This document shows positions 1 through 5,638 of a DNA stretch of 5,638 nt, piece after piece (within the stretch, counting starts at the first letter, position 1; every line of letters begins with the position of its first letter). The DNA lies in assembly GCA_026990095.1 (NCBI GenBank), contig JALSIL010000049.1, positions 1 to 5,638 of the forward strand, given 5' to 3'. The position numbers and the translations under genes were made by a program. The DNA is from Lysobacterales bacterium. Its GTDB lineage: Bacteria > Pseudomonadota > Gammaproteobacteria > Xanthomonadales > Marinicellaceae. The notes beneath the pieces are model-generated. The model was given only the letters and a program-made list of their open reading frames with translations, did not search any database and was not told the origin of the DNA.

Positions 1-654
1 GTCTTTTTTCGCTTCAATATTGCCTAGAGTGAGTGGTTTGCCGCCATTTTTTACTAGGCGAGCAACGTTGTTACATATTTTTTTGCTAACAAACGAAGCT
101 GGACGTAATTCTGATTCGTGGTTAAATAAAATACCGTTACAAGCAAAAAGCCCTTTAACATGCCGATAATAATCCACCATTTGATGGGCTGATAATTTGG
201 AAATGCCATAAGGGTTATTTGGCCTCTTTTCATCATCTTCTCGAACAGGTGAGGGTAAGTCGTTGCGGTAAATTTCGCAACTTGAAGCAAAGAAGAACTT
301 GGAATTAGGGGAGTGTTTTATGACAGAAGCTAATAATTCCAAAGTCCAATTGCAGTTGACATCAAAAACCACGGCTGGGTTTTCGTGTGATTGAGCAACG
401 TGGCTCATCGCTGCAAAATGATAAATTTCGGTTGGTTTATTTTGGGCTATAATTGCTTCAAAGTCAGAAAATTGTTTGTAAATGAGGAATTCAATTAAAG
501 ATGAATCGATAATTCCTAAACTATTTAAATTGGATTTGTCTGGGTTTTTTCTTGTTGGTGCAATAATCCTATAGCCCAAATTGATAAGATGTTTTGCCAA
601 TAAACTACCGTCTTGACCTGTTATTCCTGTGATTAGTGCTGTTTTGGTTTGCAT
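1..654 (-). CDS. gmd: GDP-mannose 4,6-dehydratase-like SDR enzyme, partial (C-terminus off the left edge)
   Basis: Hand translation from the ATG at 654 gives 218 codons open to base 1, so the C-terminal third or so is missing. The family uses bound NADP to convert GDP-mannose to GDP-4-keto-6-deoxymannose, the entry to GDP-fucose and GDP-rhamnose for surface polysaccharide, in the cytoplasm. Seen: the Rossmann loop GITGQDG (residues 10-16), AAMSHVAQS, SSCEIY (124-129), PYGISK (148-153) and the family signature FACNGILFNHES. By spacing to E. coli Gmd, S125, E127, Y149 and K153 match the catalytic Thr/Ser-Glu-Tyr-Lys set. It is divergent: the segment after the first Rossmann strand is short, SSSELYG has become SSCEIYR, and the usual PRRGETF after NHES reads ELRPASF. 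The start fits because the glycine loop lies ten residues in, as in relatives, although no clear Shine-Dalgarno precedes it. A related nucleotide-sugar dehydratase or epimerase with another substrate is possible. It is divergent to ppa. Confidence 0.75.
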   Translation of the reverse strand, partial: MQTKTALITGITGQDGSLLAKHLINLGYRIIAPTRKNPDKSNLNSLGIIDSSLIEFLIYKQFSDFEAIIAQNKPTEIYHFAAMSHVAQSHENPAVVFDVNCNWTLELLASVIKHSPNSKFFFASSCEIYRNDLPSPVREDDEKRPNNPYGISKLSAHQMVDYYRHVKGLFACNGILFNHESELRPASFVSKKICNNVARLVKNGGKPLTLGNIEAKKD

Positions 655-685
655 GGAGCTTAAGGGTGAAATGGTTAAAATTGGC

Positions 686-694
686 ATTATAACA
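686..694 (-). promoter_or_regulatory. Extended -10 promoter for the gmd-like gene
   Basis: Read on the minus strand, the sequence is TGTTATAAT: a perfect TATAAT (691-686) preceded by TG with one base between, the extended -10 form that can work without a good -35 box. No good -35 lies at 16-18 bases. Transcription would start near 679, leaving a leader of about 25 bases before the ATG at 654. The position suits the divergent arrangement, but this is a motif call only. Confidence 0.5.
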
Positions 695-746
695 GACTAA
701 TTTCTTTGTTTTTAGGGTTTTCAAAGGTATAAATCACTGCAAGCTA

Positions 747-773
747 TTGTTTTTTTCTTAATATCAGTATAAT
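747..773 (+). promoter_or_regulatory. Putative sigma-70 promoter for ppa-tsaB
   Basis: A perfect -10 box TATAAT lies at 768-773. The best -35 candidates are weak: TTGTTT at 747-752 (15-base spacer) or TATTGT at 745-750 (17-base spacer). The predicted start near 780 gives a leader of about 20 bases carrying AGGA at 788-791, nine bases before the ppa ATG. The -10 is convincing; the -35 is not. Confidence 0.45.
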
Positions 774-800
774 TCCCGATTTTTTATAGGAACTCCTCTC

Positions 801-1349
801 ATGGGTTTAAAACATGTAAGTGTTGGTAGTGATGTACCAAATGATATAAATGTCGTTATCGAAATACCAGTTAATGGCGAAGCAGTAAAATACGAGGTGG
901 ATAAGGATTCTGGATTGATTTTTGTTGATCGCGTACTTAATACTTCTATGCGTTATCCGTGCAATTATGGATTTGTTCCGCATACTTTATGTGGCGATGG
1001 CGATCCAGTGGATGTTTTGGTGGTTATGCCAACTCCTTTACTGCCTGGATCTGTGGTTAAGTGCCGCCCAATTGGCGTGTTAAAGATGACCGATGAAGCT
1101 GGCGACGATGCAAAAATCGTTGCCGTCCCTGTTGGTAATGTAACCAACCTCTATAGTGGGGTTAATTCAGTTAGGGATTTGCCCGAATGCGTCACTGATC
1201 AAATCGCTCATTTTTTCCAGCATTATAAAGATTTAGAAAAAGGTAAGTGGGTTAAGATTGAAGGCTGGGGCGGTCCTGACGAAGCCAAACAAGAAATTCT
1301 TGATTCTGTAACGGCTTTCGACGCAGAAAAAGACAAGCCTCTTTTTTAA
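801..1349 (+). CDS. ppa: Inorganic pyrophosphatase, family I (soluble)
   Basis: This 182-residue protein hydrolyses pyrophosphate to two phosphates in the cytoplasm, pulling biosynthetic reactions that release PPi; family I enzymes use Mg2+. The length is close to the E. coli enzyme, and its active-site residues can be matched one for one with an offset of +1: E21, K30, E32, R44, Y56, D66, D68, D71, D98, D103, K105, Y142 and K143. The signature GDGDPVDVL covers residues 65-73. Nothing is missing, so it should be active. The ATG at 801 is preceded by AGGA at 788-791 at normal spacing. It is the first gene of a likely two-gene unit with tsaB, 23 bases downstream. The gene's 3' end holds a weak A/T inverted repeat (1327-1333 with 1340-1346) that is unlikely to stop transcription. 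A PPi-using phosphofructokinase is encoded in the same window, so the two enzymes may compete for PPi. Confidence 0.97.
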   Translation: MGLKHVSVGSDVPNDINVVIEIPVNGEAVKYEVDKDSGLIFVDRVLNTSMRYPCNYGFVPHTLCGDGDPVDVLVVMPTPLLPGSVVKCRPIGVLKMTDEAGDDAKIVAVPVGNVTNLYSGVNSVRDLPECVTDQIAHFFQHYKDLEKGKWVKIEGWGGPDEAKQEILDSVTAFDAEKDKPLF

Positions 1350-1372
1350 ACGCCAAAGAATCAAATATTGAA

Positions 1373-2029
1373 ATGATATTACTTGCCATTGATACTGCAA
1401 CTGAAAGCTGTTCTGCCGCTTTGTGGGCTGATGGCAAGATGTATCACCGTTCATCGGTTCAGCCACGCTTACATGCAGAGTTAATTTTACCCTTTATTGA
1501 TGAATTATTGTGTGAGGCAAAAATAACTAAAAGCGAAATTGACGGGATTGTTGTGGGACAAGGCCCAGGTGCTTTTACAGGCGTAAGAATCGGGGTGGCT
1601 GTCACTCAAGGATTGGCACTGGCATTGAACTTCCCTGTTGTGGCAGTTTCAAATTTACAAACGCTTGCATTTTCAGCCTATCAACAATTGGAAACATCTT
1701 ATCCTCGAATTATCTTGGTTGCGACCGATGCCCGAATGAGTGAAGTCTATTGGGCAAAATACCAAGTGCGTGGTAAGGAGATTAGGCAACTCACACCTGA
1801 AACAGTTAGTGCAGCAAGTGCTGTTGATTTGAGTGGGATTGATAATTTTATCGGCAGCGGTTTTAGTGTCTATGAAGAATTAAAAGAGCATGCAAATAAT
1901 AACCCAATGCCATATCAGACCAATGTCTTTTCACAAGCAAAAGATATGCTACTCATGGTTAAGAATGATTTTACTAAACTCGCGGTTGATATTGATAGTG
2001 TTGAACCCGTTTATTTACGTGAGCCTTAG
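1373..2029 (+). CDS. tsaB: tRNA threonylcarbamoyladenosine biosynthesis protein TsaB
   Basis: TsaB is the inactive paralogue that dimerises with TsaD and, with TsaE, allows transfer of threonylcarbamoyl from TC-AMP to A37 of ANN-decoding tRNAs (t6A). It acts in the cytoplasm and is usually essential. The 218-residue protein opens with the typical MILLAIDTATESCS and has the ASKHA-fold core GQGPGAFTGVRIG (62-74). It ends EPVYLREP, also typical of gammaproteobacterial TsaB; E. coli TsaB is slightly longer at 231 residues. The short length and absence of the TsaD metal-binding histidines argue against TsaD itself. The ATG at 1373 is fixed by homology; the preceding bases show no clear Shine-Dalgarno, so translation may depend on ribosomes leaving ppa 23 bases upstream. 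Its stop at 2027-2029 lies two bases from the end of the oppositely oriented GGDEF-EAL gene. Confidence 0.95.
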   Translation: MILLAIDTATESCSAALWADGKMYHRSSVQPRLHAELILPFIDELLCEAKITKSEIDGIVVGQGPGAFTGVRIGVAVTQGLALALNFPVVAVSNLQTLAFSAYQQLETSYPRIILVATDARMSEVYWAKYQVRGKEIRQLTPETVSAASAVDLSGIDNFIGSGFSVYEELKEHANNNPMPYQTNVFSQAKDMLLMVKNDFTKLAVDIDSVEPVYLREP

Positions 2030-2031
2030 TT

Positions 2032-3531
2032 TTATCTATCTATCAAATCATTAATTGGCACTGGTTTGCCAATATAAAAGCCTTGCAACCCATCAAATCC
2101 GAGTTCCACCAATTTATCATAGACGCCCTGGCTTTCAACATACTCTGCTATCGTTTTCATGCCCATGATGTGCCCGATATTATTGATGGACTTCACCATT
2201 TCTTCATTGAGTGGGTCATCTAATAAATCGCGGATAAATGAGCCATCAACTTTTAAAATGTCAAAATTCATATTTTTTAGGTAACTTAAAGAAGATAAAC
2301 CACTGCCAAAATCATCAAGGGAAAATAAACAGCCATACTTTTTTAATTTGCGGATAAATTGATTAGCTGAAGAGAAGTTTGAAATAGCTGTTGTTTCAGT
2401 CACTTCAAAGCAAATGTTCTTCCCCGTAATTACCGATGTTTCAAATAATTTAATTATTAGGTTTAAGACGTTTTCCTTACCCAAGGAGTGCCCTGAAATA
2501 TTTATTGAAAACCTGACTTGAGGGTCAAAAATTGTAATGTTGTTAGATAACCAATTAAATGTATGTTCGATAACCCAGCAATCGATTTTAGTGATGAGAT
2601 TATACCGTTCTGCTGGTGGTAGAAAAGTTTCAGGGTTAATTCTGTTTTTACCATCATTCAAACGAAGTAAGATTTCATAATTATTGTGATCAGATATTGG
2701 CTTAACTCTTCTAATCGGCTGAGCGTAAAGTTCAAACTGATTTTCTTTTAATGCTGTTGTGATTTTTGGTAACCACTTGAGTTCTTTGTTGTGTTTTGAA
2801 AGGTCGTCACTGAGTCCTTTTTTATAGATATGGTATTGATTTCTTCCCGCATTTTTGGCGATATAACAGGCTATATCGGCATTTTTAAAGGCATCAACGC
2901 TATTATTCGTCTTTGAGTCAATTATAACTAATCCTATACTAACACTAACAGTAAAGAGTTTTTTATCCCATCTGAAATGAAATTTATCAATTAAGGAAAG
3001 AAGCTGTTTGGCTTTATTTTTCGCTTGTACTTTAGAACAATTTTCCATGATATAACCAAATTCATCACCACCAAGTCGAGCGAGCGTTCCTTTTGAGTCG
3101 ATAGAACTTAACAATATCTCAGCTAGTTGTTTTATCATTTCATCACCAGCTAAATGCCCTGCCGTATCATTGACGATTTTAAATTGATCAAGATCCATGA
3201 AAAAAAGGGCGTGTGAGCCAGTTTTATTAACAGTATTAACGAGTTTTTTATTAAATACATTCCTATTATACAGCCCTGTTAAGGTGTCATGTCGAGCAAG
3301 ATAGGAGTTTCTTTGGGCGGCCTCAATGGAGTTGTAGAGTTCTTTTTTAGTTTCTTTTATTTGATTGAGCAAAATAGAATTGTGTTCAAAGGTTTCATGT
3401 GGGTTCAAATGGTATTTGAGGTTTTTTTTAACTCGATTTAATAAAGCATTAGAAATCTTTTTTTGCCTTTCCAAAGAGGATTGGAGTGTCTTAACTTGAG
3501 TTTTTAAATTTTGCATTGATTGTTTAGGCAT
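2032..3531 (-). CDS. Soluble GGDEF-EAL cyclic-di-GMP diguanylate cyclase/phosphodiesterase
   Basis: The 499-residue protein has no membrane segment. Residues 1-80 are polar and helix-rich with heptad-like spacing, a probable coiled coil. The GGDEF domain (about 80-238) keeps the metal and substrate residues (D113, FKIVND, GHLAGD, GGDEF at 154-158), so GTP-to-c-di-GMP synthesis is possible. The inhibitory RxxD site is replaced by D145-S-K-G148. The EAL domain (about 250-495) has EILLR in place of EALLR. It matches every catalytic position of RocR at a constant offset of 111: E286, N344, E376, E379, D406, D407, K427, E463 and Q483. Hydrolysis of c-di-GMP to pGpG is therefore expected. No sensory domain is present, and the gene starts two bases after the FIST stop, so FIST is the likely input. 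No good Shine-Dalgarno precedes ATG 3531, suggesting coupled translation. An A8 run encodes K35-K36-N37. Confidence 0.93.
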   Translation of the reverse strand: MPKQSMQNLKTQVKTLQSSLERQKKISNALLNRVKKNLKYHLNPHETFEHNSILLNQIKETKKELYNSIEAAQRNSYLARHDTLTGLYNRNVFNKKLVNTVNKTGSHALFFMDLDQFKIVNDTAGHLAGDEMIKQLAEILLSSIDSKGTLARLGGDEFGYIMENCSKVQAKNKAKQLLSLIDKFHFRWDKKLFTVSVSIGLVIIDSKTNNSVDAFKNADIACYIAKNAGRNQYHIYKKGLSDDLSKHNKELKWLPKITTALKENQFELYAQPIRRVKPISDHNNYEILLRLNDGKNRINPETFLPPAERYNLITKIDCWVIEHTFNWLSNNITIFDPQVRFSINISGHSLGKENVLNLIIKLFETSVITGKNICFEVTETTAISNFSSANQFIRKLKKYGCLFSLDDFGSGLSSLSYLKNMNFDILKVDGSFIRDLLDDPLNEEMVKSINNIGHIMGMKTIAEYVESQGVYDKLVELGFDGLQGFYIGKPVPINDLIDR

Positions 3532-3533
3532 AG

Positions 3534-4667
3534 TTATTTTTTTACTTTGCCAACAGTAACGCCGACCATTGTTTGATTGAAATGAATGCCATTGTATTGT
3601 TCACCAAAGCCATTAAATCCGATAAAGTTAATTTTCTTCAACAATGACTCAACACGCTTTTGGTGGTTTTTATCGACTATTTCTAATTTTCTAAAGATGC
3701 AGTCACAACCCAGTGTAAAATAAATTTCATCGAAAGTATCAAGAATTTGACTCACTTCATCTTCCACTGATTGAACCATATCAATGCCTTCACCAACAGA
3801 TAAGGGCAGTCCACAATCAATCGCACAATGAAACTGGAGGCTAAAATCTTCATAAATGCTAGTAATGGATCGTATATACCATTGGTCAGCTATATTTAAC
3901 ATGAGCGGATAAGTGGCAAAGTCTAATTGAGATAAATTATTGATATCCAAACCATTCGCATCAGCATAGGCAATAGCTGCTGGCATGCCATTTATCTCAT
4001 TAACGACACGGTTTTGAAAATCCACTTGCGTTGTAATGAGTTCCTTTTGTGTTGGGATGAAATGTTGTATTTTAAATATACCAAAGGAGTCTTTAATTTC
4101 AATTAAGGTGAAAACAGAAGCATTAGAGTAAAACTCACCCGAACAATAGACCTGTGTTTTTTCTGAGGTGTCATCGGCAGCCGAACCTCCTAAAATATTA
4201 ACACCTCCAAGAGCTTGATAAATAAGTGCTGTTATTTTTTCTTCACTTTTGGAAAGACCGTCGGTTAATAAAAAACCAAAATTTTTATTAGTGACATAGT
4301 TTTCAGAGAACTTAAGACCACTTTCAATTTTATTGGCAATTTTCATTGCATCGGAAAGCTTAAAGTCGTCTAAGTCTTCAATCAAGTGGTGATGAAATGC
4401 AAAGTTATTGGCATTAAATGCCAGTGCAACGATACTATTGGACTCCATTGTATCTGAAATTTCCCCCGCTGTTGTACATCCGACAATAGGGAAATCAAAT
4501 GCCTGGCTAAGATTAATGGAAAGTTCTTTTAAATTGTAACTTGATGAACAAAAAAAGAGAAGCCCAGAGACTTCTCTGATTGCCAATTGTTGCCTTAATT
4601 GAGACACAGCCTCTGTAGGTTCTACAGCGGCTGTTTTTAAAATTTGTGCCTTTAAAGCTTTGTCCAT
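3534..4667 (-). CDS. FIST-domain sensor protein, NosP-like
   Basis: The 377-residue soluble protein has a FIST N domain (about 25-225) followed by a FIST C domain (about 226-365). Supporting motifs are VGCTTAGE (62-69), LTDGLSKSEE (134-143), LGGSAADD (159-166), FKIQHFIPT (198-206), EINGMPAA (224-231), HCAIDCGLPL (280-289), LGCDCIFRKLE (319-329), GFGEQYN (353-359) and FNQTMVGV (363-370). FIST domains are ligand-binding input modules. The subgroup with this motif set includes NosP, a haem protein that senses nitric oxide and regulates histidine kinases or c-di-GMP enzymes. I assign NosP-like by motif recognition; haem binding is not proven here. Candidate ligand residues are H202, H280, H362, the H92-H94 cluster and C321/C323. 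ATG 4667 fits relatives, but the strong Shine-Dalgarno lies 31 bases upstream and serves a two-codon minigene instead. The GGDEF-EAL gene follows after two bases, so FIST probably controls it. Confidence 0.88.
   Translation of the reverse strand: MDKALKAQILKTAAVEPTEAVSQLRQQLAIREVSGLLFFCSSSYNLKELSINLSQAFDFPIVGCTTAGEISDTMESNSIVALAFNANNFAFHHHLIEDLDDFKLSDAMKIANKIESGLKFSENYVTNKNFGFLLTDGLSKSEEKITALIYQALGGVNILGGSAADDTSEKTQVYCSGEFYSNASVFTLIEIKDSFGIFKIQHFIPTQKELITTQVDFQNRVVNEINGMPAAIAYADANGLDINNLSQLDFATYPLMLNIADQWYIRSITSIYEDFSLQFHCAIDCGLPLSVGEGIDMVQSVEDEVSQILDTFDEIYFTLGCDCIFRKLEIVDKNHQKRVESLLKKINFIGFNGFGEQYNGIHFNQTMVGVTVGKVKK
3537..3543 (-). other. In-phase A AAA AAA slippery heptamer at the FIST stop codon
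   Basis: The last FIST codons read GTA AAA AAA TAA, so the heptamer is phased as A AAA AAA (X XXY YYZ) with a stop in the next codon. A -1 slip continues as ATA ACT ATG and enters the GGDEF-EAL frame at its start codon, giving a fused FIST-GGDEF-EAL chain of about 878 residues. Adding one A by transcriptional slippage would do the same. I see no strong stimulatory Shine-Dalgarno upstream or obvious stem-loop downstream, so use of the site is unproven; the phase and geometry are read directly. Confidence 0.4.
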
Positions 4668-4679
4668 TACTATAAATTA

Positions 4680-4705
4680 TTACATCATGTTGAATCAACT
4701 CCTTT
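4680..4705 (-). promoter_or_regulatory. Strong Shine-Dalgarno with two-codon minigene (ATG ATG TAA) ahead of FIST
   Basis: On the minus strand AAAGGAG (4705-4699) is followed after ten bases by ATG ATG TAA (4688-4680) and a second TAA (4679-4677). The FIST ATG comes at 4667, in the same frame and 12 bases past the first stop. The ribosome site is thus well spaced for the minigene and 31 bases from FIST. FIST may be reached by termination and re-initiation, or the minigene may dampen expression. The sequence is clear; the role is inference. Confidence 0.4.
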
Positions 4706-4769
4706 AAGAATAACATAAAGACAAAGAATTATGAAACTTTATTACACGTTCCACGAGTAGTGCAAAGGC

Positions 4770-5638
4770 CTAAATGTCAAAAGCTTCAAGTTTTTTCGCT
4801 AACATGCTTTTTTTCAATCTTATGTAGTTGGGTAAGCCGTCAATATAAGGAGGGTATGCTTCGCCCTCGATAAGTGGCTGCATGTAAGTTCGGCATTCTT
4901 CGGTAATACCAAAACCATCTTCAGTGATATAACTGCGGGGCAACATTTTTTCAATATTTGCCATATTCGCTAATTCTGCTGTGGCAATTTTCCATTTATA
5001 GGGCTTATCGGCAAGTCGTTTAATGACAGGCATTACACCATTTCTCCCTTCAAGGGCTAGTTTAACAGCCGCTTCACCAACCGCATAGGCTTGCTCAAAA
5101 TCGGTTTTGGATGCTAAATGGCGTGCAGAACGTTGCAAATAATCGGATACTGCCCAATGGTATTTGTAACCGTATTCATCCCGTATCATGTTGGCAATAA
5201 CAGGAGCCACTCCACCCAATTGCGAATGACCAAAAGCATCAACAGTGCCTGCATCAGCTAAAAACTTACCGTCTTTATCTTGAACGCCTTCAGAGACGAC
5301 AATTGAACAGTAGCCGTGGTTTTCAACTGAATATTTAACTCGCTCTAAAAAAGCTTGTTTTTCAAAAGGTATTTCAGGAAACAATATGATTTGTGGTGGG
5401 TCATCGTGTGTTTTACCAGCCAAACCTCCAGCTGCTGCAATCCAGCCTGCGTGTCTACCCATGACTTCCATTACAAAGACTTTAGTTGAGGATTCTGCCA
5501 TTGATTCAACATCCAGTGATGCTTCCATAATTGAAGTGGCTATGTATTTGGCTGTGGTGCCAAATCCAGGACAGGTGTCGGTAATCGGCAAATCATTATC
5601 GATGGTTTTTGGCACACCAATGCAATTAACAGGATAGC
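4770..5638 (-). CDS. pfp: Pyrophosphate-dependent 6-phosphofructokinase, partial (N-terminus off the right edge)
   Basis: This enzyme phosphorylates fructose 6-phosphate to the 1,6-bisphosphate using PPi instead of ATP. The reaction is reversible and serves glycolysis, gluconeogenesis and, in methylotrophs, the ribulose monophosphate cycle. The reading frame is open to the window edge: residues YPVNCIG precede PKTIDNDLP, so the GTG at 5615 is internal and not the start. The Lys of PKTIDND, where ATP enzymes carry Gly, marks PPi use; the Asp after TI is the catalytic base. Other landmarks are EVMGRHAGW (about 5468-5442), SEGV and the long C-terminal helix ending in KKLEAFDI. The second specificity marker, GGDD, lies outside. 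About 288 residues are visible, roughly two thirds of the 400-430 residues usual for bacterial relatives. FIST follows on the same strand after 102 bases in which I see no convincing terminator, so read-through into FIST is possible. Confidence 0.92.
   Translation of the reverse strand, partial: YPVNCIGVPKTIDNDLPITDTCPGFGTTAKYIATSIMEASLDVESMAESSTKVFVMEVMGRHAGWIAAAGGLAGKTHDDPPQIILFPEIPFEKQAFLERVKYSVENHGYCSIVVSEGVQDKDGKFLADAGTVDAFGHSQLGGVAPVIANMIRDEYGYKYHWAVSDYLQRSARHLASKTDFEQAYAVGEAAVKLALEGRNGVMPVIKRLADKPYKWKIATAELANMANIEKMLPRSYITEDGFGITEECRTYMQPLIEGEAYPPYIDGLPNYIRLKKSMLAKKLEAFDI

Noticed and set aside
54..290. 78-residue minus-strand reading frame
   Set aside because: It overlaps the Gmd-like gene in another frame on the same strand and has no recognisable motif; the true frame carries all the SDR motifs.
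1327..1346. Inverted repeat AAAAAGA / TCTTTTT at the end of ppa as a terminator or attenuator
   Set aside because: The stem is almost all A-T, lies inside the coding sequence, and tsaB follows at once, so it is unlikely to terminate.
1233..1466. Minus-strand frames of 77 and 61 residues across the ppa-tsaB junction
   Set aside because: Antisense shadows of two confidently identified genes, with low-complexity translations and no ribosome site.
2033..2044. TATC repeated three times at the tsaB/GGDEF-EAL junction as a phase-variable repeat
   Set aside because: Three copies are too few, and the repeat covers the last codons of the GGDEF-EAL gene, where length change would matter little.
4513..4716. 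67-residue minus-strand frame overlapping the FIST start
   Set aside because: Its ATG lies upstream of the Shine-Dalgarno and its product resembles nothing; the FIST frame carries the homology.
4728..4765. A sigma-70 promoter for FIST (CATAAT at 4733-4728, TTGCAC at 4765-4760)
   Set aside because: The two boxes do not lie at 16-18 base spacing and other combinations are weak, so no promoter can be placed with confidence.
5613..5615. GTG as the start of the phosphofructokinase
   Set aside because: The frame stays open upstream and encodes VNCIG, which continues into the conserved PKTIDND motif, so the gene is cut by the window edge.
5386..5637. 83-residue plus-strand frame
   Set aside because: Antisense to conserved PPi-phosphofructokinase motifs; it exists only because of codon use on the other strand.

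Overview
This AT-rich window comes from a bacterial chromosome. The proteins look gammaproteobacterial: an E. coli-type family I pyrophosphatase, a short TsaB, and a pyrophosphate-dependent phosphofructokinase of the kind found in methanotrophs and sulfur oxidisers. A low-GC methanotroph (Methylococcales-like) or a related methylotroph or sulfur oxidiser is my best guess. It is inference from protein character; nothing here fixes the species. I see no mobile elements, CRISPR, rRNA or tRNA, and no gene-free stretch over 300 bases.

Layout: (1) 1-654, minus strand, the N-terminal 218 codons of a GDP-mannose 4,6-dehydratase-like enzyme, cut by the left edge. (2) 655-800, a 146-base divergent promoter region with a perfect extended -10 box facing left and a perfect TATAAT facing right. 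(3) 801-2029, plus strand, ppa (soluble inorganic pyrophosphatase) then tsaB (partner of TsaD in tRNA t6A synthesis), 23 bases apart. (4) 2032-4667, minus strand, a two-gene signalling unit: a FIST-domain sensor of the NosP-like subgroup followed after 2 bases by a soluble GGDEF-EAL cyclic-di-GMP enzyme. Its end meets tsaB tail to tail with a 2-base gap. (5) 4770-5638, minus strand, the C-terminal part of a PPi-dependent 6-phosphofructokinase, cut by the right edge.

How the genes fit together: ppa and pfp both act on pyrophosphate, one hydrolysing it and one using it as phosphoryl donor in glycolysis. FIST and GGDEF-EAL form a likely sensor-effector pair, because the effector has only a short coiled N-terminus and no sensory domain of its own. 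Two details of this pair deserve attention. First, the FIST gene ends on an in-phase A AAA AAA heptamer followed directly by the stop, and a -1 shift there would fuse the sensor to the GGDEF-EAL protein. Second, the only strong Shine-Dalgarno sequence upstream of FIST is placed for a two-codon ATG-ATG-stop minigene instead of the FIST start.
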